Source of the DNA: a virus
DNA length: 20,980 bases
Virus record (IMG/VR): IMGVR_UViG_3300043469_001135
Span: 1 to 20,980 of that record
Direction: 5' to 3' (one strand)
In this document: piece by piece, positions 1 to 6,750 of the stretch
Numbering within the stretch: the stretch's first letter is position 1
Layout: each line of letters starts with the position of its first letter
The notes under the pieces: model-generated
Database searches by the model: none
Told to the model about the DNA's origin: nothing
The model's input: the letters and a program-made list of their open reading frames with translations, nothing else
Translations under genes and position numbers: made by a program

Positions 1-2
1 AC

Positions 3-872
3 TTGTACAATAACATTGAGGTTCTTATTGACGATCTTTGCAATGTTCAAAAATCTATACCTAGTACATGGGAGTGGCTAGATGATGCTCTTAATGGTGG
101 GTTTATGGAAAACGGTAGATCGTTGTACGTCTTTGCTGGTGAGACGAATATTGGTAAGTCTATCTTCTTGGGTAATATTGCTGCTAATATTGCTAATCAA
201 GGAAAGAATGTACTGTTGATTACATTAGAGATGTCAGAGCTACTATATGCTCGTCGTATATGTACTAATGTAAGTAAGATACCACTAAAAGATCTTGCAA
301 CTAACACGCACTCTTTAAGGCAAGCAATTAAAGATCAGAAAGAAGCGGATAAGGGTAGAATCTTTATTAAAGAGTTTCCTCCTTCTACTATTACTCCTAA
401 CCAACTCAAAGCATTCATAAAGAAGCTTACCGATACAGGAGTACCTATTCATGCTATCGTACTAGACTACCTCAACTTACTCCACTCCTCTGTAGGTACT
501 AATTCTTACGAGCGAATTAAGAATGTTACAGAGCAAGTTAGGGCCATGTCGTATATTTTTAATTGTCCTATTATATCAGCAACGCAGTTAAATAGATCAG
601 GCTTTAATACGGATAATCCTGACCTTGCTACTATCTCTGAATCAGTCGGTCTGGCTGCAACAGCTGACGTTATCGTCTCCATCTTCCAAAACGAAGAAGA
701 TAGAGACCTTGGAATCATTAGATTGGGTATGATGAAGAATAGATACGGACCTAGAGGTCATACCCAACCTATGAGAATTGATTATTCTACACTCACTATT
801 ACTCAAGCTGAGAGTGACTCTATTAGCAGCGACGATCAGACACTCAACACGTTACAGTTTCTTGCTGGTTGA
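3..872 (+). CDS. 41: Replicative DNA helicase, DnaB/T4 gp41 type (5' end outside window)
   Basis: This is the RecA-like motor of the replicative hexameric helicase, which unwinds DNA at the fork on the lagging strand and partners the primase. Visible motifs: Walker A GETNIGKS (residues about 46-53 of the visible part), a conserved Glu in LEMS (76), Walker B hydrophobic run ending LDYLNLL (about 154-160), and the DnaB-type motif SATQLNRSG (192-200). Only 289 residues are visible, while T4 gp41 is about 475, so the N-terminal domain lies upstream of the window; the TTG at position 3 is probably not the real start. The gene ends 8 nt before a hairpin with a late promoter box in its loop. Family assignment is firm; naming it gp41 rests on the T4-like neighbours. 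Confidence 0.93.
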   Translation: MYNNIEVLIDDLCNVQKSIPSTWEWLDDALNGGFMENGRSLYVFAGETNIGKSIFLGNIAANIANQGKNVLLITLEMSELLYARRICTNVSKIPLKDLATNTHSLRQAIKDQKEADKGRIFIKEFPPSTITPNQLKAFIKKLTDTGVPIHAIVLDYLNLLHSSVGTNSYERIKNVTEQVRAMSYIFNCPIISATQLNRSGFNTDNPDLATISESVGLAATADVIVSIFQNEEDRDLGIIRLGMMKNRYGPRGHTQPMRIDYSTLTITQAESDSISSDDQTLNTLQFLAG

Positions 873-880
873 TAAAGTTC

Positions 881-903
881 CTTTACCTTATAAATAGGTA
901 AAG
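881..903 (+). promoter_or_regulatory. Hairpin with late promoter box in its loop
   Basis: CTTTACCT (881-888) and AGGTAAAG (896-903) form a perfect 8-bp stem with a 7-nt loop, TATAAAT. The loop plus the first stem base reads TATAAATA (889-896), an exact T4 late promoter -10 box. The G of the downstream GTG start (903) and the weak SD-like AGG are in the right arm. RNA reading through from the helicase would bury the start; a late transcript starting about 6 nt after the box would lack the left arm. Sequence is seen; the function is inferred from the same layout in T4 genes e and soc. Confidence 0.6.
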
Positions 904-1346
904 TGAAAATTTTTGACTACTACAAAAACGATAAGTTAAAATCCAATATTCAAGCCTATCGAGAAGGTCGCCGCGATTTTAGCGTAGAAGAACTTAACGA
1001 TATAAAGCTTTATATTTCAAGGTATAAAGATACAATAGACAATACCAATTTTTTTACTGGGTCGATAAAGGAATATAAGGTAGTAAGCTGCTTTGCAGAG
1101 GATTTTTACGAAGAGCTTCACTCAAGAATGATTAAAAATTTCGGAGCTGATATCGCGATAATTGTTATTCTAACTGAGCGAAGAATTATTTTTAAGAAAA
1201 ATAACAAAACATGTAAACTTGATTTGTGCAAGCTCGCACATATTCTAAGCGATGGTGAGTGTGATGAATCTTCAGTTGATCTTGCTGCAGGTAAAATGAC
1301 AGATAACTTTATTAATTTAACAAAGAAATTTATACAATGTTCATAA
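903..1346 (+). CDS. Hypothetical protein, 147 aa, late-type start
   Basis: I do not recognise this protein with confidence. It starts at GTG; an in-frame TAA lies just upstream and no good alternative start exists until much later. The N-terminal part is charged and helical. The C-terminal part (about residues 105-145), with the sequence GECDESSVDLAAGK, faintly recalls the end of a DHHA1 nucleic-acid-binding domain (GGGGH..AAG in real members), but the glycine run is missing and no DHH catalytic half is present, so this is a weak hint only. The next gene overlaps it by 10 nt. A TATAAATA box ends 6 nt before the start, suggesting late expression in addition to read-through from the helicase. 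Confidence 0.7.
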   Translation: MKIFDYYKNDKLKSNIQAYREGRRDFSVEELNDIKLYISRYKDTIDNTNFFTGSIKEYKVVSCFAEDFYEELHSRMIKNFGADIAIIVILTERRIIFKKNNKTCKLDLCKLAHILSDGECDESSVDLAAGKMTDNFINLTKKFIQCS

Positions 1347-1633
1347 AAACTGCTACAATAAATCCTTCGCAGGATATAATAGATAGAGAAAGTGAACATA
1401 TATTGTTATCCTTCTGTTCGTTTTGTACGTTATTAAAAGGAAAAAAATTATCATTCCAAAACGTTTTTATCTTAATTCTACAAGACGATAATCTACGTAC
1501 TGTATTAAAAGATCTTTTAGGAGTTGATTCTAATTATGAAATAGTTAAAATATTCTTAGAGTACGATCCAACTATAACTAAAAGTAAATATATAACAAAA
1601 TATATTAATAGTAACAAGCGAAAATGCCTTTAA
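1337..1633 (+). CDS. Hypothetical protein, 98 aa, in the gp33 position
   Basis: This small protein of no recognised family overlaps the upstream gene by 10 nt and the downstream gp59-like gene by 10 nt, so it belongs to a tight translationally coupled group. In T4 the small late-transcription coactivator gene 33 lies just before 59 and 32 and overlaps 59. Position and size (98 aa against 112 in T4) fit, but I see no sequence signature of gp33, and the C terminus (SNKRKCL) lacks the hydrophobic-acidic clamp-binding end of T4 gp33. The gp33 idea rests on gene order alone. Confidence 0.65.
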   Translation: MFIKTATINPSQDIIDRESEHILLSFCSFCTLLKGKKLSFQNVFILILQDDNLRTVLKDLLGVDSNYEIVKIFLEYDPTITKSKYITKYINSNKRKCL

Positions 1634-2289
1634 CAGAAAAAGAGAAAGCTATTTATAACTCATACCTTATTGCAGGCAGGACAATAAAAAATAAACCGTT
1701 TAAACTAAGACAAGACTTTAGCTCTCTCGATGATCAATCTTATACAACGCTTAAAAAACTAAGTATCTTTTTCGAAAAAAATAATAATATAAGACATATA
1801 GATTTTTTTACTGCACCATACGATTACTACGGAGCTGAAAATTATTTTAATTTGCATTATTATCTTACAACTAGAGCGCTAAAATGTTACACTCTATATC
1901 AAAAGAAAAAAGAAACGCAGGACCCAGACGGTGAGAGTACTATTAGTAGGTGTAAGGAGTGCTGTTCGTTTATATACAAGTACTGTAAAGAAAATAACCT
2001 AACCTTACAAGAATATAAAAGTATTATTAACGGTACAACGCCAGTAATTATACAGCACTTAAGAGAGCATAAAATTAATTTTTACGTACTTCACGGTCTG
2101 CAGTGTGATGCAACTATCAGACAGATAGAGTCAGAATTATTAGATTTCTTTGTGTCTAACTTTCAAAATTTACTAAATGAAACCAGAGTTAATTTTCAAC
2201 GATCATCTCGGTTAAAAAATGTAATAAGAGAAGCATTTTCGATAATTGAAAAACAACTGTTGAAAATTAAAATAACGAGCCTAAAATAA
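1624..2289 (+). CDS. 59: Probable helicase loader, T4 gp59 type
   Basis: In T4, gp59 loads the gp41 helicase onto gp32-coated forked DNA. The evidence here is mixed. The length is 221 aa (217 in T4). The gene lies directly upstream of gp32, as in T4. The composition is basic and aromatic-rich and apparently all helical. A C-terminal-half pattern (LQEYKSIINGTTPVIIQHL, about residues 126-144, then a phenylalanine/leucine-rich helix) resembles the segment of gp59 where a short turn carries N/P before a helix. There are no catalytic residues to check, because gp59 is not an enzyme. It starts at ATG within the end of the previous gene. About 24 nt separate it from gp32, the only real gap in this group. 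It could be an unrelated helical protein; a profile search would settle it. Confidence 0.5.
   Translation: MPLTEKEKAIYNSYLIAGRTIKNKPFKLRQDFSSLDDQSYTTLKKLSIFFEKNNNIRHIDFFTAPYDYYGAENYFNLHYYLTTRALKCYTLYQKKKETQDPDGESTISRCKECCSFIYKYCKENNLTLQEYKSIINGTTPVIIQHLREHKINFYVLHGLQCDATIRQIESELLDFFVSNFQNLLNETRVNFQRSSRLKNVIREAFSIIEKQLLKIKITSLK
2260..2287 (+). promoter_or_regulatory. Possible sigma70-type promoter before gp32
   Basis: TTGAAA (2260-2265), a 16-nt spacer and TAAAAT (2282-2287) each match the -35 and -10 consensus at five of six bases, and would start RNA about 20 nt before the gp32 ATG. It lies in the end of the gp59-like gene. T4 gene 32 also has its own promoters. In such AT-rich DNA a match of this quality can arise by chance. 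Confidence 0.3.
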
Positions 2290-2313
2290 AACATATAACA
2301 AACAAATAAAATT

Positions 2314-3150
2314 ATGAGTACATTCAATACATCAATGTTTCAATCCATTAAAGACGCACTAGCAAAAAATGATAATGAAAATAACACAGCATCCTATACT
2401 GAAATCCTAAAAACTACCCCAGGTAATACATACACTGTAAGGTTGCTGCCGTTTGCAAAGGATCCAAAAAATACCTTCTTTCATTACTTTAATCACGGGT
2501 GGGTATCATTTGCTACTGGTCAGTACGTTCAGTCGCTCTCTCCCATGACCTTTGGTGAAAGAGATCCTATTGCTGAGGAACGATTCCGTATTCTTCGTAC
2601 TGGTACAGAAGACGAGAAAGAAAAAGTAAAAGCCATTAAGCGTCTTGAAAAATATCTTGTTAACGTATACGTTATTGATGATCCGACTAACCCGGAAAAC
2701 AACGGCAAGGTAAAGATGCTTCGTTATGGTAAGCAAGTTCATAAAATTATTATGGAAGCTATCGAAGGTGAAGATGCAGAAGAATTTGGTCCTCGCATCT
2801 TCGACCTCGGCACTAACGGCGTTAATTTTAAAATTAAATGCGAAAATCAGGGCGAGTATCCCACTTATGTTTCATCACGCTTTACTTCTGCTGGTAAGCT
2901 AAACCTTAACGACGATGAACAAAAGAAAATTTACGATAGTGTCTTTGACCTTGCTAAAGTGTATACTCTTAAGTCGTATGATGAATTAAAGCAAATGCTT
3001 GACGAGCACTTCTACGTAAAAGATACTCAAACTGAAGTTGAAACAAGACACCACTCAGTAGATGAAGCGCCGATTCCTACTTTTACAAAGACCGTACAGG
3101 TAGAAAGCTCCATTGATGATGACATTGACGAACTTCTTAAGGACCTATGA
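2314..3150 (+). CDS. 32: Single-stranded DNA-binding protein, T4 gp32 type, without zinc ligands
   Basis: The protein coats single-stranded DNA during replication, recombination and repair. The layout is that of gp32: a short N-terminal region for cooperative binding, an OB-fold core that begins near TVRLLPFAKDPKN (41-53) and continues through HYFNHGW (57-63), and a very acidic C-terminal tail (SIDDDIDELLKDL) that in T4 contacts replication partners. Length is 278 aa (301 in T4). The part aligned to the zinc ribbon reads SPMTFGERDPIA (76-87) where zinc-binding members have Cys...CPxC; Ser, Asp and Ala stand in the cysteine places, and the only Cys in the protein is far away near residue 177. 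The stop overlaps the next ATG (ATGA), and a UUCG hairpin follows at once. Confidence 0.88.
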   Translation: MSTFNTSMFQSIKDALAKNDNENNTASYTEILKTTPGNTYTVRLLPFAKDPKNTFFHYFNHGWVSFATGQYVQSLSPMTFGERDPIAEERFRILRTGTEDEKEKVKAIKRLEKYLVNVYVIDDPTNPENNGKVKMLRYGKQVHKIIMEAIEGEDAEEFGPRIFDLGTNGVNFKIKCENQGEYPTYVSSRFTSAGKLNLNDDEQKKIYDSVFDLAKVYTLKSYDELKQMLDEHFYVKDTQTEVETRHHSVDEAPIPTFTKTVQVESSIDDDIDELLKDL

Positions 3151-3593
3151 ATATAACTCCTGATGAACAACGCGCGTTAGTACAGTTCTTCGGAACTGTA
3201 CACGCGCAAGCTAAGCAAACTGATCAAATGATCGTAGGCAACTCACAGTTTGTTAAGCCTGTAAGCCCTACTATTCAACATCAACTCGAGCAGGCTCTAC
3301 GTATCCCAGTTCAAGCCGATCAACAATTTCAACACCAGCAACAATATATAGAGCAACCTCCGATTGAGGTAGTACAGCCTACACACGCTATGCAAGAACC
3401 GCAAGACTTGCAGAGCTCGCCACTCGTAGCTCCTACCTATGAAGAAGTAAGACCTCACCCAGTTAGCATTTCAACTAATGATAATGTAATTGAGGTATTA
3501 AAAGAAATTAACTTGAATTTAGCTCGAATAGGAGATATACTAGAAAAACAAAATGGTAAACCAAAGAGAACTAACGCTCCAAAATCGGATTGA
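3147..3593 (+). CDS. Hypothetical Gln/Pro-rich linker protein, 148 aa
   Basis: I do not recognise this protein. Its start overlaps the gp32 stop (ATGA), with AAGGA just upstream as ribosome binding site. Residues 1-25 look helical; residues about 40-105 are rich in Gln, Pro and Val with low complexity, likely disordered; residues 110-135 (NVIEVLKEINLNLARIGDIL) form a heptad-like amphipathic helix, and the tail is basic (KPKRTNAPK). This layout of helix, linker, coiled-coil-like helix and basic end suits an adaptor rather than an enzyme. It sits between gp32 and the sliding clamp, so a replication-related role is inferred. The sliding-clamp gene starts 41 nt inside its end. Confidence 0.75.
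   Translation: MNITPDEQRALVQFFGTVHAQAKQTDQMIVGNSQFVKPVSPTIQHQLEQALRIPVQADQQFQHQQQYIEQPPIEVVQPTHAMQEPQDLQSSPLVAPTYEEVRPHPVSISTNDNVIEVLKEINLNLARIGDILEKQNGKPKRTNAPKSD
3172..3207 (+). ncRNA. C(UUCG)G-capped RNA hairpin just after gp32
   Basis: GTACAGTTC (3180-3188), loop TTCG (3189-3192) and GAACTGTAC (3193-3201) form a perfect 9-bp stem closed by C-G around a UUCG tetraloop. GCGCGT (3172-3177) and ACGCGC (3202-3207) extend it by 6 bp past a 2-nt TA bulge. It begins 21 nt after the gp32 stop, within codons 9-21 of the next gene. There is no U-tract, so it is probably not a terminator; it may stabilise the gp32 mRNA 3' end or slow translation of the next gene. Such CUUCGG hairpins are known to be common in T4 intercistronic RNA. 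Confidence 0.75.
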
Positions 3594-4287
3594 CTGCATC
3601 AAGTACCTAGAGGCGATCTCGAAAATAAACGAGTCGACTATATTAAACGCAAATCAAGATCTTGGTTTAATATCCTCGTTAGTATCTTCAGCAGATAATA
3701 CTCTTATACTATATAGTGAACTTTCAAATATTGAAGTAAACTATAATGGTAGTATTAATATTCCTGATATTAAGAAACTAATCAGAGTAGTTGATTCGAT
3801 TGATACAAAAGATGTCAGCTTACTAATTAATTCAAATAATATTGAATATAAGGGCAAATCCTTAAAGTTTAAATATCATCTTTATGAAGATGGTTTTCTA
3901 ACTAAACCGTCCATTAATATTGATAAGATTAAAAGCTTTAATTATAACGTTAAATTTACTCTTAAAAAAGATACAATTAACTCAATTATTAAAGGCAGTA
4001 CCTTTGCTTCAGAGACTAATAAACTGTATTTGTATACAGAAGATGGTAGATTGAAGGGCGAACTGACAGATAGAGCAAGACATAACACTGATGTATTTGC
4101 TATTGATCTAGGTGAAGTAGATTTTGAGTTATCTCCCTTACCTTTAAACTTTGATAACATTAAATTATTATCGTTTATAAGTGACGATATAAATTTCGGT
4201 ATTAATACAGAATATGGTGTAACTGTTATTGATATCTTAAATAATACTATTAAATTAAAATATATTATAACCTCTCTTACACAATGA
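3553..4287 (+). CDS. 45: Sliding clamp, T4 gp45 type (DNA polymerase processivity factor)
   Basis: The clamp forms a ring around DNA, tethering the replicative polymerase; in T4 it also activates late transcription. At 244 aa it is close to T4 gp45 (228). The N-terminal pattern of a helix (RIDCIKYLEAISKIN) followed by beta strands and the ordered repeat of short strand-rich segments (for example KLYLYTEDGRLKGELTD near residues 157-173 and INFGINTEYGVTVIDI near 214-229) fit the two-domain clamp fold, and the end matches the gp45 strand order. There are no active-site residues to check. ATG 3553 lies 41 nt inside the previous gene; it is the only Met early enough to keep the first helix. The stop overlaps the next start (ATGA). 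Clamp-loader genes 44 and 62, next to 45 in T4, are not in this window. Confidence 0.75.
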   Translation: MVNQRELTLQNRIDCIKYLEAISKINESTILNANQDLGLISSLVSSADNTLILYSELSNIEVNYNGSINIPDIKKLIRVVDSIDTKDVSLLINSNNIEYKGKSLKFKYHLYEDGFLTKPSINIDKIKSFNYNVKFTLKKDTINSIIKGSTFASETNKLYLYTEDGRLKGELTDRARHNTDVFAIDLGEVDFELSPLPLNFDNIKLLSFISDDINFGINTEYGVTVIDILNNTIKLKYIITSLTQ

Positions 4288-4622
4288 ATATTAACAAAAA
4301 TAAAATTACTACACTTTCATATTTTGTAAAACGTCTTAAGGATAGTGGATTTAATGTATGGAAGATCTGTAATAATTACGCTCAATCCGATCCACGTAAA
4401 TGGACAGTAATGATTGATCCTGGCAATGCCTCTGTGTTTGTTACTTGTTATGAAAATAGAGATTTTAAAAGTGAGAAAATGTTTGAATTTAATGATGGAG
4501 GTAGATTGTTTCCTAAAAACTTCTCTCTTAAGACTACCTCTATCGAAGTAGTCGTTACAACTCTCATTGAAAGAGGTATCTCTCAAATCGACGGCGGTAC
4601 TAAATATAATTATGAGCTCTGA
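4284..4622 (+). CDS. Conserved-looking hypothetical protein, 112 aa
   Basis: The gene starts in an ATGA overlap with the sliding clamp and is overlapped by 11 nt by the next gene. The protein is a compact single domain: an N-terminal helix (TLSYFVKRLKDSGFNV), then alternating strands with a central motif DPRKWTVMIDPGNASVFVTC (about residues 36-55), an acidic FNDGGR turn, and a C-terminal helix (SIEVVVTTLIERGI). This looks like a well-folded alpha/beta protein and not a shadow frame. I cannot name a family. Stable linkage to the clamp suggests a role in replication or late transcription, which is inference only. It is too short, and differs in pattern, for the clamp-loader subunit gp62. Confidence 0.72.
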   Translation: MNINKNKITTLSYFVKRLKDSGFNVWKICNNYAQSDPRKWTVMIDPGNASVFVTCYENRDFKSEKMFEFNDGGRLFPKNFSLKTTSIEVVVTTLIERGISQIDGGTKYNYEL

Positions 4623-4899
4623 TGATAATAAGTTCTCTGAAGAGGATATACGAGAACTTATTAAAGACGCCCTGAAGGGAAATTACGAAGGTAAAAAAAA
4701 GTACAATAACAAAATACAGCTTGAGAATGCTATAGCATCTACCCTCAAGGAATTTTTAGCAAATTTTATAGTTATTGGATATGATCTTAACGGTAAGCCT
4801 GTTATTTTAAAACACGCTAAAACACCAATGGAGAAAGATGCTCTTTCCTCGCTTGCAATAAAATATATATCGTATTTAATGTACGAAAATGGCCAGTAA
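4612..4899 (+). CDS. Hypothetical protein, 95 aa
   Basis: The ATG at 4612 (MSSDDNKF) is preferred over an upstream in-frame TTG at 4567, because it gives the same short stop/start overlap (11 nt) seen throughout this operon. The product begins with an acidic helix (SEEDIRELIKDALKG), followed by a Lys/Asn/Tyr linker, a helix containing LENAIASTLKEFLANF, a short beta turn (IGYDLNGKPV) and a C-terminal helix ending in YENGQ. It is all alpha in appearance and has no recognised domain. The next gene overlaps by 11 nt. Confidence 0.68.
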   Translation: MSSDDNKFSEEDIRELIKDALKGNYEGKKKYNNKIQLENAIASTLKEFLANFIVIGYDLNGKPVILKHAKTPMEKDALSSLAIKYISYLMYENGQ

Positions 4900-5176
4900 A
4901 AAAATAACACCAGGAGACATTTATGCAGTTCATACTGGCACATATGCTGGTGAAATGCTAATATATATTAAGAGTGAAGCAGTAGATCATTGCTTTCTGT
5001 CTGTACCAAATATGGTTAATAGGATTATACCTAAAATTATATTTGATCATGGAAGGAACAATAATATACTTAGATATGTAGAAAGAGTTCCTGTGTATGT
5101 TCTCAAGACATCAACCGCACAATATGTAAAAAATGAAAAAACTAACAAGACTATTAATATCCCCTTATCTGCTTAA
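4889..5176 (+). CDS. Hypothetical protein, 95 aa, last gene of the clamp group
   Basis: A small basic protein that starts within the end of the previous gene (11-nt overlap). It appears mostly beta: KITPGDIYAVHTGTYAGEMLIYIK (residues 5-28) looks like a small barrel-type start, with a His/Cys pair (DHCFLSV) and a basic middle (IPKIIFDHGRNNN). No family is recognised. Its last 23 nt overlap the 3' end of the convergent homing endonuclease gene, so the end of this operon is the border of the endonuclease insertion. Confidence 0.68.
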   Translation: MASKKITPGDIYAVHTGTYAGEMLIYIKSEAVDHCFLSVPNMVNRIIPKIIFDHGRNNNILRYVERVPVYVLKTSTAQYVKNEKTNKTINIPLSA

Positions 5177-5789
5177 GTCTTAATTTATTTACACTCTTAC
5201 ACTCACTACTGCAGGTCTTTCTAACATATCCTCTATTTATACACCAGCGTGTATTGTATATAGCGCTATTACATATCAAACAAGCGCTGTATTCGCCTGT
5301 CATTAGCGTTGGAACTTTTTTACCTTGAATAGCTTTATTTATTTTTTCTTGATGTTCTTTAGTTCTTTTATATTTTTTAAGGCTTTTTGAAATTTTGTCT
5401 TTTGTCTCTAGTGAATGTTTTTTACCGAGTATTTGAAATCTTTGATGTTCTCTCTGTGCTTGAGTTTTTGGAACATTAACTATACCTTTAGTTCCCGTGG
5501 AAGTATTGTTTCTATTTAACCAACACTCACTTTTAACAATATTCATCCTCCTAATAACTTTTTCCTCCCACTTTATAGCTTCTTCAGAAGTTTTAAAGGT
5601 TCTACGAACTTCGATAATAGTAGGTTCCCCAAACTTCTCACGCATTTGCTTTACATACTTTGATGATGTAAAGTATTTTTTCCAAAAAGTAGCTGGGGTA
5701 GCATCACGACCGTATTTAACACCGTAATAATACTTGCCTTCTTTAGACCATCCTATAAGATAACAATAGGGAATATTGACTTGCTGCAT
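5154..5789 (-). CDS. Free-standing homing endonuclease, GIY-YIG-like with NUMOD3 and zinc-finger motifs
   Basis: A selfish nuclease that would cut a related phage genome lacking this gene and spread by repair. The N-terminal part has a GIY-YIG-like pattern, CYLIGW...YYYGVKYGR (residues 9-28), the usual Arg at 28, a candidate catalytic Glu in AIKWEEK (75 or 76), and a WLNRN end to the module (90-94). Residues 122-158, beginning GKKHSLETKDKISKSLK and repeating TKEHQEKINKA, are a NUMOD3-type DNA-binding motif. CxxC (170, 173), C183 and CxxxC (193, 197) suggest a small zinc finger. It is the only minus-strand gene between two plus-strand replication groups, and its 3' end overlaps its neighbour tail to tail. 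The first G of the motif is replaced (YLI), so activity is not certain. Confidence 0.8.
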   Translation of the reverse strand: MQQVNIPYCYLIGWSKEGKYYYGVKYGRDATPATFWKKYFTSSKYVKQMREKFGEPTIIEVRRTFKTSEEAIKWEEKVIRRMNIVKSECWLNRNNTSTGTKGIVNVPKTQAQREHQRFQILGKKHSLETKDKISKSLKKYKRTKEHQEKINKAIQGKKVPTLMTGEYSACLICNSAIYNTRWCINRGYVRKTCSSECKSVNKLRLKQIRGY

Positions 5790-5877
5790 AATAGTAAAGT
5801 TTTATGTAGAGTAGGTGGAGGCTGCAACCTCGCGACCTATAATTATTTAATCTAAAGGAACCATTATACAATATATT
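5790..5877. promoter_or_regulatory. Intergenic region: inverted repeat and candidate promoter for the 5' nuclease
   Basis: The 88-nt divergent gap holds TAGGT (5812-5816) paired with ACCTA (5835-5839) around an inner GAGG/CCTC stem (5818-5821, 5828-5831) with a 6-nt loop. A perfect TATAAT (5838-5843) overlaps its right arm, and a ribosome-binding-like AAAGGA (5854-5859) lies 18 nt before the next ATG. No good -35 box is present. The repeat could be an operator, an RNA hairpin, or DNA tied to the endonuclease insertion. The GC-rich core stands out in this AT-rich region. Confidence 0.4.
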
Positions 5878-6750
5878 ATGAAGACTTTGCTTATAGATGG
5901 AAATAATTTAATTTGGAGGACGTATTGGACGGCCAAAACCCAATCTCAACGAACTAGCACCGATACACAAGAACAAATAAATAATTTTCATATTTATTTT
6001 ACTCTTAACGCAGTTTTTTCATACGTTACAAAATTTAATCCAGATAAAACTATCTTCGTTTGGGACGAGAAGCCCGATTATCAAATAAACGAAAGAAAAG
6101 CTGAGTTTGCAAACTATAAGGGTAATAGATCTGGAGACTCAGCTCCACATCAAAATAATGAAGCTATTAAGCTAATACTCCGTCACCTTGGCATACCATC
6201 TATTTTTCCTAGAGAGCTTGAAGCAGACGATATTATCTCTTATATTTGTACTAAGTATACAGGTCAGAAGGTAATTATATCTGTTGATAAGGATTTTCTA
6301 CAACTCGTGCAGTCTGATACTACTCTTTATGATCCTATACGGAAGAAGGAATTTACTGTAGAAAATTTTGAGGTAGAAACTGGGTGGTCTAATGTAGGTG
6401 ATTGGATGACTGCTAAGTGCTGTATGGGTGATAAGTCAGATAACGTTCCAGGTATTGAAAAATTTGGTAAAGCAAAAATTAAAAAATGGATTGATGGTGA
6501 GATCTCTATAAACGAAGAACAAATGGCTATCTATGATAGAAACTTTAGTTTGTTTAACTTAGGTAAAGTTATGACTATGGCTGAAGAGTGTAAATACTAT
6601 CAGGATCAACTTGATACTCCTGTAGAATCTAATTGGTTATCTTTTCAAGAGGAATGTAAGCGTCGAGACTTTAATTCTATATTAAAGAAAAAGGAATCAT
6701 GGTATTCGTTGTTTTTTCTTAGGGGTAAGCTACAATCTTTGTTTGCATGA
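5878..6750 (+). CDS. 5'-3' exonuclease / RNase H, FEN family (T4 rnh type)
   Basis: A structure-specific nuclease that removes RNA primers and flaps from lagging-strand fragments. Motifs run in FEN order: DGNN (7-10), WDEKP (62-66), YKGNR (80-84) for the arch region, the metal-binding cluster ELEADDII (113-120), SVDKDFLQL (135-143), and the helix-hairpin-helix signature GDKSDNVPGIEKFG (184-197). All expected acidic residues are present. Length is 290 aa (T4 RNase H is 305). The ATG is preceded at 18 nt by AAAGGA and by a TATAAT box. The stop overlaps the primase ATG (ATGA), so the two lagging-strand enzymes are translationally coupled. Confidence 0.92.
   Translation: MKTLLIDGNNLIWRTYWTAKTQSQRTSTDTQEQINNFHIYFTLNAVFSYVTKFNPDKTIFVWDEKPDYQINERKAEFANYKGNRSGDSAPHQNNEAIKLILRHLGIPSIFPRELEADDIISYICTKYTGQKVIISVDKDFLQLVQSDTTLYDPIRKKEFTVENFEVETGWSNVGDWMTAKCCMGDKSDNVPGIEKFGKAKIKKWIDGEISINEEQMAIYDRNFSLFNLGKVMTMAEECKYYQDQLDTPVESNWLSFQEECKRRDFNSILKKKESWYSLFFLRGKLQSLFA

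Noticed and set aside
4532-4553. Inverted repeat GACTAC/GTAGTC in the gene after the clamp
   Set aside because: Only 6 bp with a 10-nt loop, in coding DNA, with no box or T-run beside it; expected by chance.
4567-4611. Longer N terminus for the 95-aa gene starting at TTG 4567
   Set aside because: It would give a 56-nt overlap from a rare start codon, while ATG 4612 gives the 11-nt overlap usual in this operon.
5234-5241. Exact TATAAATA on the minus strand
   Set aside because: It lies inside the homing endonuclease coding sequence near its 3' end with no gene downstream on that strand, so it is probably a chance match in AT-rich DNA.
5797-5840. Possible tRNA-like T-arm on the minus strand (GAGG-TTGCAG-CCTC)
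   Set aside because: The loop lacks the TTCRANY pattern, and no D-arm, anticodon arm or acceptor pairing can be built; only a simple hairpin remains.
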